A stretch of DNA of 64,000 nt from Modestobacter sp. VKM Ac-2985 (GTDB lineage Bacteria > Actinomycetota > Actinomycetes > Mycobacteriales > Geodermatophilaceae): the NCBI RefSeq assembly GCF_026967925.1, contig NZ_JAPVBI010000003.1, forward strand, positions 809,070-873,069. The letters run 5' to 3'. A program made the translations under genes and the position numbers. The notes below the pieces were generated by a model. The model did no database searches and was not told the DNA's origin. It saw only the letters and a program-made list of their open reading frames with translations. Below are positions 28,933 to 35,987 of the stretch, piece by piece (the stretch's first letter is position 1; every line of letters starts with the position of its first letter).

Positions 28933-29550
28933 GTGGCCCAGCAGCGCAAGCGCCTCGACGACGGCGCCCCGCCGCCGGAGCGACCGGCTGCGTTCCAGGC
29001 CGCCCTGGATGCCCTGGCGACCGTGCGCCCGCGCCCGGAGGTCGTCGTCGAGCACATCCCGGCGCCGCAGCGACTCGCCCCCTGGTCCCACGCCATCGGC
29101 CTGCGGGTCGGCCACCCCGAGGACGAGGAGGAGGAGCTGGCCAGCGGCCGGTTCATCCTGCTGTTCGACCCGGAGGGGCACGAGGCCTGGCAGGGCACCA
29201 CCCGCTGCGTCGGCTACGTCTCGGCCAGCACCGACTCCGACATGGTCGACGACAGCATGTTCTCCGAGGTCGCCTGGAGCTGGCTGATCGACGCGCTGGC
29301 CGAGTCCGGGGCCGCGCACCACTCCGTCGGTGGCACGGTCACCCGCACCGCCTCCACCCGTTTCGGTTCCATCGCCGCCCCGGAGCACTCGGTCGACGTG
29401 GAGATCCGCGCCTCCTGGACCGCGGAGGGCACCGACCTGGACCGGCACCTCACCGCCTTCCTCGAGGTGCTGGGCACGGCCGCCGGCCTGCCCCCGCCCG
29501 GCATCCGGCTGATCGCCGCGATCGAGCAGGCCCCGACCGACGACGCCTAG
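28933..29550 (+). CDS. DUF3000 family protein
   Basis: A 205-residue soluble protein of the actinobacterial DUF3000 family, which is consistently encoded between hemE and rnd. Typical stretches are LAPWSHAIGLRV, RFILLFDPEGHEAWQGTTRC, VGYVSASTDSDMVDD and SVDVEIRASWT. No enzymatic motif is visible and no role is established. The GTG start is fixed by a leaderless -10 box. A stem-loop follows at 29566-29596. Confidence 0.88.
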   Translation: MAQQRKRLDDGAPPPERPAAFQAALDALATVRPRPEVVVEHIPAPQRLAPWSHAIGLRVGHPEDEEEELASGRFILLFDPEGHEAWQGTTRCVGYVSASTDSDMVDDSMFSEVAWSWLIDALAESGAAHHSVGGTVTRTASTRFGSIAAPEHSVDVEIRASWTAEGTDLDRHLTAFLEVLGTAAGLPPPGIRLIAAIEQAPTDDA

Positions 29551-29565
29551 ACTCCGGCCCGTACT

Positions 29566-29596
29566 GCACTCGGCGTGATCAGACGTCGCTGAGTGC
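29566..29596 (+). terminator. Hairpin after DUF3000 gene
   Basis: A 10-bp stem with one G-U pair (29566-29575 with 29587-29596) and an 11-nt loop, 15 nt past the stop. Confidence 0.5.
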
Positions 29597-29676
29597 GCGG
29601 ACACGCCGGGCCGTTCGCCGGGTGGTCAGCTGCTGATCACCCGCGTCCTCGGTCCGGTCCGACCACGGGAGGGCCG

Positions 29677-29952
29677 ATGCCCCAGGGCCAGCAGTGGTCC
29701 GACGGCGTCCTCGCCCGCCCGCTCGCCGGCGCCGCCCGCACCGGGGTGGAGGAAGCTGTCGGGGAGTTGTCCGCCCGGGAACGGGACGCCCTGCGGCTCG
29801 TCGCCGGCGGCCACACGAACGAGGAGATCGGCGAGAAGGTGGACCTGTCCGCACTGACCGTGAAGAGCCACCTGGCGCACCGCCCGCGCGCGGGCACCGG
29901 CTACCGGGCGCACCCGGTGCCCCGGAGCCTCCGCTCGGGGGTCCTCCAGTGA
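29677..29952 (+). CDS. Small LuxR-type HTH protein, possibly degenerate
   Basis: A 91-residue product with a single LuxR/GerE helix-turn-helix (LSARERDALRLVAGGHTNEE then IGEKVDLSALTVKSHL, residues 31-66) and no receiver or ligand domain. After KSHLAH the usual recognition-end sequence (about I-x-x-K-L-x-x-x-x-R) is altered to RPRAGTGYRAHPVPRSLRSG, which introduces Pro residues in the last helix. It is therefore either a short solo regulator or the decaying C-terminus of a NarL-type response regulator. GGGAGGG lies 9-15 nt ahead of the ATG. Its stop overlaps the rnd GTG (GTGA), so translation of the two is coupled. Confidence 0.55.
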   Translation: MPQGQQWSDGVLARPLAGAARTGVEEAVGELSARERDALRLVAGGHTNEEIGEKVDLSALTVKSHLAHRPRAGTGYRAHPVPRSLRSGVLQ

Positions 29953-31208
29953 GCACCGACCCCGTCGCCGAGCTGCCCACCGACCCGGCGGTGGAGCCCG
30001 CCGTCGACGAGGGCCCGCCCGCGACCCCGCTGCTCGTCCCGCGGGACGGGCTGCCGCCCGTCATCGAGACCTCCACCGCGCTGGTCGCCTACGCCGACGC
30101 GCTGGCCGCCGGCAGCGGCCCGGTCGCCGTGGACGCCGAGCGGGCCTCGGGCTACCGCTACGGCCAGAGCGCCTACCTGGTGCAGCTGCGCCGGGCCGGC
30201 GCCGGCACCGGCCTGGTCGACCCGGTGCCGCTGCCGGACCTGACCGCGGTGCAGGACGCGATCGGTGACGCGGAGTGGGTGCTGCACGCGGCCAACCAGG
30301 ACCTGCCCTGCCTGGCCGAGCTGGGCCTGCTGCCCACCCGGCTGTTCGACACCGAGCTCGCCGCCCGGCTGGCCGGGCTGCCCCGGGTGGGGCTGGGCGC
30401 CGTCGTCGAGTCGCTGCTGGGCCTCTCGCTGCAGAAGGGGCACTCCGCGGCCGACTGGAGCACCCGCCCGCTGCCGGCGGACTGGCTGGTCTACGCGGCG
30501 CTGGACGTCGAGGTCCTGGTCGAGCTGCGGGACGCCCTGGCGGAGATCCTGGCGGAGCAGGGCAAGACCGAGTGGGCCCGGCAGGAGTTCGCCGCGATCC
30601 TCACCGCCGGCCCCCCGGCACCCAAGGTCGACCCGTGGCGGAAGACGTCCGGGATGCACGGCCTGCGCAGCCGGCGCCAGCTGGGCATGGTGCGGGCGCT
30701 GTGGCAGGCCCGCGACGAGCTGGCCCGGCGACGCGACATCGCCCCCGGCCGCGTGCTGCCCGATGCCGCCATCGTCTCGGCCGTGCAGGCCGACCCGAAG
30801 AGCGAGGGCGCGCTGCTGGAGCTCCCGGTGTTCCGCGGCCGGGCGAACCGGAAGCTGGTGACCACCTGGTTCGGTGCCCTGGCCCGGGCCCGGGAGCTGC
30901 CGGAGGACCAGCTGCCGCTGCACAGCCGCCCCGGTGACGGGCCGCCGCCGGTGAGCCGCTGGGCCGACCGCGACCCCGATGCCGCAGCCCGGCTCAAGGC
31001 CGCCCGGGCCGCCCTGGCGCAGGTGTCGGAGCAGTGGTCGGTGCCGGTGGAGAACGTGCTCTCCCCCGACCTGGTCCGACGGCTGATGTGGGCACCACCC
31101 CGGCCGGCCGACGCGGCCGCCGTGGCGGAGGCGCTGCGCGCCGGTGGCGCGCGCGAGTGGCAGGTCGAGCTGACCCGCGACCTGCTCACCGAGGCGATCG
31201 CCGGCTGA
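29949..31208 (+). CDS. rnd: Ribonuclease D
   Basis: A 419-residue RNase D, a 3'-5' exoribonuclease for tRNA and stable RNA trimming. The DEDDy exonuclease residues appear as VAVDAERASGYRYGQ (D-x-E, about residue 64), HAANQDLPCLAELGL (Asp, about 117) and YAALDVEVLVELRD (Tyr-x3-Asp, about 182). An HRDC domain (about 230-310) and a second helical C-terminal domain follow. The usual DTE is DAE here, the common actinobacterial form. GTG overlaps the preceding HTH gene's stop. An acidic Pro-rich N-tail of about 40 residues precedes the nuclease domain. Confidence 0.93.
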   Translation: MSTDPVAELPTDPAVEPAVDEGPPATPLLVPRDGLPPVIETSTALVAYADALAAGSGPVAVDAERASGYRYGQSAYLVQLRRAGAGTGLVDPVPLPDLTAVQDAIGDAEWVLHAANQDLPCLAELGLLPTRLFDTELAARLAGLPRVGLGAVVESLLGLSLQKGHSAADWSTRPLPADWLVYAALDVEVLVELRDALAEILAEQGKTEWARQEFAAILTAGPPAPKVDPWRKTSGMHGLRSRRQLGMVRALWQARDELARRRDIAPGRVLPDAAIVSAVQADPKSEGALLELPVFRGRANRKLVTTWFGALARARELPEDQLPLHSRPGDGPPPVSRWADRDPDAAARLKAARAALAQVSEQWSVPVENVLSPDLVRRLMWAPPRPADAAAVAEALRAGGAREWQVELTRDLLTEAIAG

Positions 31209-31223
31209 TCCCCGGCCCGGCAG

Positions 31224-31283
31224 GACGACGGCGGCCCACGGCCCGGGTGCAGCACTGCGCCCGGGCCGTGGGCCGCCGTCGTC
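31224..31283. terminator. Long bidirectional terminator between rnd and ABC permease
   Basis: A perfect 24-bp stem (31224-31247 with 31260-31283) and a 12-nt loop that can itself pair. It lies between convergent genes, 15 nt from the rnd stop and 9 nt from the permease stop. Confidence 0.85.
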
Positions 31284-31292
31284 GTCCCTGCG

Positions 31293-32576
31293 TCAGCGCG
31301 CCGTGGCCGCCCGCCGCCGGGCCAGCGCGTCGACGGAGGCCGCCAGCAGCAGCACCCCGCCGGTGATGACGAAGTTCAGGTACGCGGCCACGCCGAGCAG
31401 CCCCAGCCCGTTGGCGATGATCGCGATGACCAGGCCACCGAGCAGCGCGTCGCGGGCCCGCCCGCGCCCGCCGAACAGGCTGGTGCCACCGATGACCGCG
31501 GCACCGACCGCGTACAGCAGTGTGTTGCCCGCACCGGCGTCCGGCGTCACCGAGCTCAGCCGGGAGGTGGCGAGGATGCCGCTGATCGCCGCCAGGCTGG
31601 AGGAGATGACGAACGCCATCACCCGGATCCGGGTCACGTTGATGCCCGCCCGGCGGGCCGCCTCGGCGTTGCCGCCGACCGCGTACATGTGCCGGCCGAA
31701 GCTGGTGCGGGACAGCACGAAGGTGACCACCAGCAGCAACAGGATGACCAGCGGGATGGCGTACGGGATGCCGGCCAGGTCGACCGCCGCCGACAGCGCC
31801 CGGTCCTGACTGAGGATCGCGGTCACGCCCAGCACCACCACGGCCATGAGCACCACGCGGAGGACGACCAGCACCAGCGGCTGGTGGGCCAGGTCGCGGG
31901 CCCGCTTGGCCCGCCAGCGCCAGAGCTCGGTCACGGCGTAGCCGACCGCCACCAGCACGGCCAGCGCCCAGCCGACCGCCAGCGGCAGGTTCTCGTTGGC
32001 CAGTGCCCGGATCACCGGCTCCCGCACGGGCACGGTGCCGCCCTGGCCGATCAGCCGGAGGGTCACGCCCTGCCAGCCGAGGAACAGCGCCAGGGTCACC
32101 ACGAACGACGGGATGCCGACCATGCCGACCAGGCTGCCGGTGAACACCCCGATCACCGCACCGGTGACGATCGCGGCGAGCACGGCGACCGGCCAGCCGA
32201 ACCCGCCCTGCACCAGCAGCTGCGCCAGCACCGCCGAGCAGACCCCGCTGACCACGCCGGCGGACAGGTCGATCTCGCCCAGCAGCAGGACGAAGACCAG
32301 CCCCATCGCGAGCACGATGATCGGGGTGGCCTGCACGGCGAGGTTGGCCAGGTTCAGCGGGGTCAGGAAGGTGCCCGGCCGCAGCACCGTGAAGAGGATG
32401 CCGAGGGTGATGATGCCCAGGACCGCCGGGAGCGCCCCCAGGTCGCCGCCGCGCAGCTTGTCCAGGTAGCCCCGGACGGCACCTCCCAGGGTGTTGTCCT
32501 GCCGGTCGCCCTCGAAGCCCGCCGCGGGCTTCTGCGGACCGCTCGCCTCGGCGGCGGTGAGTGTGTTGCTCGACAT
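31293..32576 (-). CDS. Sugar ABC transporter permease (XylH/RbsC-like)
   Basis: A 427-residue BPD_transp_2 permease with about 10-12 TM helices; AMGLVFVLLLGEIDLSAGVV and FGRHMYAVGGNAEAARRAGI (the cytoplasmic loop contacting the ATPase) are family hallmarks. Length and the extended N-terminus (MSSNTLTAAEASGPQKPAAG) fit the XylH subgroup. GAGAGGA lies 4 nt ahead of the ATG. Third gene of a three-gene unit (binding protein, ATPase, permease). No xylA/xylB or regulator is adjacent, so the sugar is inferred as xylose-type by similarity only. Confidence 0.9.
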   Translation of the reverse strand: MSSNTLTAAEASGPQKPAAGFEGDRQDNTLGGAVRGYLDKLRGGDLGALPAVLGIITLGILFTVLRPGTFLTPLNLANLAVQATPIIVLAMGLVFVLLLGEIDLSAGVVSGVCSAVLAQLLVQGGFGWPVAVLAAIVTGAVIGVFTGSLVGMVGIPSFVVTLALFLGWQGVTLRLIGQGGTVPVREPVIRALANENLPLAVGWALAVLVAVGYAVTELWRWRAKRARDLAHQPLVLVVLRVVLMAVVVLGVTAILSQDRALSAAVDLAGIPYAIPLVILLLLVVTFVLSRTSFGRHMYAVGGNAEAARRAGINVTRIRVMAFVISSSLAAISGILATSRLSSVTPDAGAGNTLLYAVGAAVIGGTSLFGGRGRARDALLGGLVIAIIANGLGLLGVAAYLNFVITGGVLLLAASVDALARRRAATAR

Positions 32577-32585
32577 GACGTCCTC

Positions 32586-33392
32586 TCAGTCCTCGAGGTC
32601 TTCGGCCGAGAGGCCCAGGTCACCGGACCGGCCGGAGGTGATGAGCTCGATGACCTGGGTGCGGTCGACCTGGTCGATCGGGACGTCGGCGGCCACCCGG
32701 CCCAGGTAGAGCGCGGCCACCCGGTCGGCGACCTCGAACACGTCGACCATGTTGTGCGTGATGAAGACGACGGCGTGGCCGGCGTCGGCCAGCCGGCGGA
32801 CCAGGTCCAGCACCTGGCGGGTCTGGGCGACCCCCAGTGCGGCGGTCGGCTCGTCGAGGATGACGAGCTTGGACTCCCAGAGCACCGCCTTGGCGATGGC
32901 GACGGTCTGCCGCTGGCCACCGGAGAGGCTGGACACCAGCTGCCGGACGGACTTCAGCGTGCGGACCGACAGCTTGCCCAGGGTGTCCCGCGCGGCCTCT
33001 TCCATGGACTGCTCGTCGAGCAGGATCCCGCGCTTGCGCTCCCGGCCCAGGAACATGTTCTGGACGACGTCGAGGTTGTCGGCCAGCGCGAGGTCCTGGT
33101 AGACGACCTCGATGCCGAGCCGGGCGGCGTCCCGCGGGCTGTGCAGCGTGACCCGCTCCCCCTCGAACTCGACCTCGCCCGAGTCGAACGGGTGGATCCC
33201 GGCGATGCCCTTGATCAGCGTGCTCTTGCCCGCTCCGTTGTCACCGACCAGTGCGGTGACCTTCCCGGGGTAGACGGTGAGGTGGACGTCGTGCAGCACC
33301 TGGACGGCGCCGAAGCTCTTGTCCACCCCGCGCAGTTCGAGGGTGGGCCGGCCGACGGCCGTGGTGCCGTGATCGCGCTCTGGAGCGGACAC
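32586..33392 (-). CDS. Sugar ABC transporter ATP-binding protein
   Basis: A 268-residue single ABC domain with Walker A GDNGAGKSTLIKG (about residue 51), Q-loop VVYQDLALADNLDVVQNMF, signature SSLSGGQRQTVAIAKA, Walker B KLVILDEPTAAL and H-loop FITHNMVDV. E. coli XylG/RbsA carry two fused domains of about 500 residues; this is the half-size form found in many actinobacterial xylose-type systems and must dimerise. AAGGGA precedes the GTG at 33392. A hairpin (33418-33455) separates it from the binding-protein gene, so it is probably expressed less than that gene. Confidence 0.92.
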   Translation of the reverse strand: MSAPERDHGTTAVGRPTLELRGVDKSFGAVQVLHDVHLTVYPGKVTALVGDNGAGKSTLIKGIAGIHPFDSGEVEFEGERVTLHSPRDAARLGIEVVYQDLALADNLDVVQNMFLGRERKRGILLDEQSMEEAARDTLGKLSVRTLKSVRQLVSSLSGGQRQTVAIAKAVLWESKLVILDEPTAALGVAQTRQVLDLVRRLADAGHAVVFITHNMVDVFEVADRVAALYLGRVAADVPIDQVDRTQVIELITSGRSGDLGLSAEDLED

Positions 33393-33417
33393 GTGGGTCC
33401 CTTCTCGGCTGGACAGG

Positions 33418-33455
33418 CCGGCAGGGGCGCCCCCCGGGGAGGGCGCCCCTGCCGG
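33418..33455 (-). terminator. Intercistronic hairpin after sugar-binding-protein gene
   Basis: A perfect 15-bp stem (33418-33432 with 33441-33455) and an 8-nt loop lie between the binding-protein stop and the ATPase start. Such stems often keep binding-protein mRNA in excess, by partial termination or 3' protection. Confidence 0.7.
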
Positions 33456-33463
33456 CAGGTGGA

Positions 33464-34549
33464 CTACTGGATGCCGAGCTCGGTGCAGGCGGCGGCGTAC
33501 TCACCGGTGCACAGGTCGGCGGCGTCGACGTAGCCGTCGTCGACGACCTCCTGGACGTTGTCCCGGAAGACCGAGACCGGGTCCAGCAGCACGGCAGGGA
33601 CGGTGCGGTCGCCCTCGACGTCCTCCACTTCACCCTCGACCTCGGGGGTCTCGCCGTTGACCAGGGCGACCGCGAGCTCGGCGAGCGCGTTGGCCTCGTC
33701 CTGGATCGGCTTGTAGACGGTCATGCACTGGTTGCCGGCCAGGATGTTCTGCAGGCCCTCGGTGGTCGCGTCCTGTCCGGTCACGGGCACGGTGCCGGCG
33801 ACGTTGTTGCGGGCGAGGATGGAGATGACCGCGTTGGCCAGCCCGTCGTTGGCGGCCAGGACGCCCTGGATGTCACCACCGGCCTGGGTGTACATCTGCT
33901 CGAAGATCGTCGCGGCCTGCTGGTTGTCCCACTCGGGCACGGACTGCTCGGCGACCACCGTGTACTGGCTCATCGGGTCGAGCACCTCGTGGGCACCCTC
34001 GGAGAACAGCGTGGCGTTGTTGTCGTCCGGCGAGCCGTTGAGGAACGCGATGTTCGCCGGCTCGTCGCCGAGGCACTGGGCCAGGCCCTCGCCCTGCAGG
34101 CGGCCGACCTCGGTGTTGTCGAAGGAGACGTAGTAGTCGGACTCCCCGCCGAGGGTGAGCCGGTCGTAGTCGATCGTCTGCACGCCCTGCTGCTCGGCCT
34201 GCCGCTGGATGGCCGCGCCGGAGGCGGAGTCGAGGTTGGTGATCGCGAGGACGGTCACCCCGCCGGTGATCATCTGCTCGGCGATCGTCGCCATCCGCTG
34301 GGCGTCACCCTGGGCGTTCTGGATGTCGTGCTCGACACCGGCCTCCTCGAAGGCGGCCTCCAGCAGCGGGCGGTCCGCGCTCTCCCAGCGGGCCGAGGAC
34401 GCGGTGTCGGGGAGGATCACCCCCACCTTGCCGGCGGCCTCACCGCCACCACCGCCGCCGCCACCGCCGTCGTCGTCGCTGCCGCAGGCGGCCATCGAGA
34501 AGACGAGTGAGGCTGCGAGAGCAGTCATCAGAGTGCGCTGTCGCGCCAT
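33464..34549 (-). CDS. Sugar ABC transporter substrate-binding lipoprotein (XylF-like)
   Basis: A 361-residue periplasmic-binding-protein-fold lipoprotein. The signal sequence MARQRTLMTALAASLVFSMA ends at lipobox Cys in MAACGS (about residue 22), followed by an Asp3-Gly9 tether. The mature part resembles XylF: KVGVILPDTASSARWESADR, AEQQGVQTIDYDRLTLGGES and YYVSFDNTEVGRLQGEGLAQ. Sugar-contacting aromatic and Asp/Asn residues lie in these stretches. The frame extends upstream, but the signal peptide fixes the ATG at 34549. First gene of the transporter unit. Specificity for xylose is plausible and unproven. Confidence 0.9.
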   Translation of the reverse strand: MARQRTLMTALAASLVFSMAACGSDDDGGGGGGGGGEAAGKVGVILPDTASSARWESADRPLLEAAFEEAGVEHDIQNAQGDAQRMATIAEQMITGGVTVLAITNLDSASGAAIQRQAEQQGVQTIDYDRLTLGGESDYYVSFDNTEVGRLQGEGLAQCLGDEPANIAFLNGSPDDNNATLFSEGAHEVLDPMSQYTVVAEQSVPEWDNQQAATIFEQMYTQAGGDIQGVLAANDGLANAVISILARNNVAGTVPVTGQDATTEGLQNILAGNQCMTVYKPIQDEANALAELAVALVNGETPEVEGEVEDVEGDRTVPAVLLDPVSVFRDNVQEVVDDGYVDAADLCTGEYAAACTELGIQ

Positions 34550-34695
34550 GTTCGACCTGCCGTTCCGTCGTTGGATCCGGGAGATTTCCGGAAGTGATCT
34601 TCGACCGACCCAGGTGTGACCGCAAGCACATCCCGGCACCGTGTCCGGACCGTGATCCGAGACGGGCCGGTCACCCCCGTGGGTGTGGAGCTTGC

Positions 34696-34713
34696 AGTTA
34701 CCAGCGGGTAACT
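34696..34713. promoter_or_regulatory. Candidate operator AGTTACC-N4-GGTAACT
   Basis: A perfect inverted repeat with 7-nt arms (34696-34702 and 34707-34713) in the divergent region between the sugar-binding-protein gene and the thiolase, 50 nt ahead of the thiolase start. The size and symmetry suit a TetR- or GntR-type dimer, so it may control the beta-oxidation pair. Confidence 0.5.
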
Positions 34714-34763
34714 TCGGCCCGTCGTCCTGTTCGGGGCGGCACCGAGCGCATCGCGGAGGTCCT

Positions 34764-35987
34764 GTGTCATCTGGAGAGCGGTTGCCACGCCAACTGCGCG
34801 AGGTCGTCTTCGTCGACGGCGTGCGCACCCCGTTCGGCAAGGCCGGTCCCGCGGGGATCTACGCCGAGACCCGCGCCGACGACCTCGTCGTGCGCTGCAT
34901 CCGCGAGCTGCTGCGGCGCAACCCGTCGCTGCCGGCCGAGCGGGTCGACGAGGTGGCCATCGCCGCCACCACCCAGATCGGCGACCAGGGCCTGACCATC
35001 GGCCGCACCGCCGCGCTGCTGGCCGGGCTGCCGAAGAGCGTGCCCGGCTACGCCATCGACCGGATGTGCGCCGGCGCGATGACCGCCGTGACGACGACGG
35101 CCAGCGGCATCGCCTTCGGCGCCTACGACGTCGCGATCGCCGGCGGCGTCGAGCACATGGGGCACCACCCGATGGGTGAGGGCGTCGACCCGAACCCGCG
35201 GTTCGTCAGCGAGGAGATCGTCGACGGCTCCGCGCTGGTGATGGGCTCGACCGCGGAGAACCTGCACGACCGGTTCCCGCACCTGACCAAGGAGCGGGCC
35301 GACGCCTTCGCGCTGGCCAGCCAGCAGAAGTACGCCGCGGCGGTGGCCGCCGGACGGATCGGCCCCGAGCTGGTGCCGGTGGCGACCCGCTCGGCCGAGG
35401 CCGGCTGGGGGCTGGCCACGGTCGACGAACCGCCGCGGCCGAACACCACGCTGGAGGGGCTGTCGGCGCTGAAGACGCCGTTCCGCCCGCACGGTCACGT
35501 CACCGCCGGCAACGCGGCCGGGTTGAACGACGGCGCGACCGGCTGCCTGCTCGCCGCCGAGGAGGTCGCCGAGGAGCTGGGGCTGGACGTCGGCATGCGG
35601 CTGGTCGGCTTCGGCTTCGCCGGCGTGGAGCCCGAGGTGATGGGCGTGGGGCCGATCCCGTCGACGGAGAAGGCGCTGGCCCGGACCGGGCTGTCCATCA
35701 CCGACATCGGGCTGTTCGAGCTCAACGAGGCCTTCGCCGTCCAGGTGCTGGCGTTCCTGGACCACTTCGGCATCGCCGACGACGACGCGCGGGTCAACCC
35801 GTGGGGCGGCGCGATCGCCGTGGGCCACCCGCTGGCCTCCTCCGGCGTGCGGCTGATGACCCAGCTGTCCCGGCAGTTCGCCGAGCGGCCCGACGTCCGC
35901 TACGGCCTCACCGCCATGTGCATCGGCATCGGCATGGGCGGCACCGTGATCTGGGAGAACCCGAACTGGGAAGGGGCTGCGGCATGA
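34764..35987 (+). CDS. fadA: Acetyl-CoA C-acyltransferase (thiolase, FadA-type)
   Basis: A 407-residue thiolase that cleaves 3-ketoacyl-CoA in beta-oxidation. The active-site Cys is in YAIDRMCAGAMTAVTT (about residue 98), the catalytic His in WGGAIAVGHPLASSGVRL (about 358) and the second Cys in TAMCIGIGMGGTVIWEN (about 388). NEAF (ELNEAFAVQVLAF) is present. GTG at 34764 (VSSGERLPRQL) follows GGAGG at 34755-34759. It overlaps the FadB-like gene by 4 nt (ATGA), so the two form a trifunctional-type complex unit. The same pair sits near rnd/hemE/dxs in streptomycetes, from memory. Confidence 0.93.
   Translation: MSSGERLPRQLREVVFVDGVRTPFGKAGPAGIYAETRADDLVVRCIRELLRRNPSLPAERVDEVAIAATTQIGDQGLTIGRTAALLAGLPKSVPGYAIDRMCAGAMTAVTTTASGIAFGAYDVAIAGGVEHMGHHPMGEGVDPNPRFVSEEIVDGSALVMGSTAENLHDRFPHLTKERADAFALASQQKYAAAVAAGRIGPELVPVATRSAEAGWGLATVDEPPRPNTTLEGLSALKTPFRPHGHVTAGNAAGLNDGATGCLLAAEEVAEELGLDVGMRLVGFGFAGVEPEVMGVGPIPSTEKALARTGLSITDIGLFELNEAFAVQVLAFLDHFGIADDDARVNPWGGAIAVGHPLASSGVRLMTQLSRQFAERPDVRYGLTAMCIGIGMGGTVIWENPNWEGAAA

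Noticed and set aside
34435-34475. Frameshift suspected in the poly-Gly stretch of the sugar-binding protein
   Set aside because: The frame is continuous from the signal peptide through the mature domain; Gly tethers after a lipobox are common.
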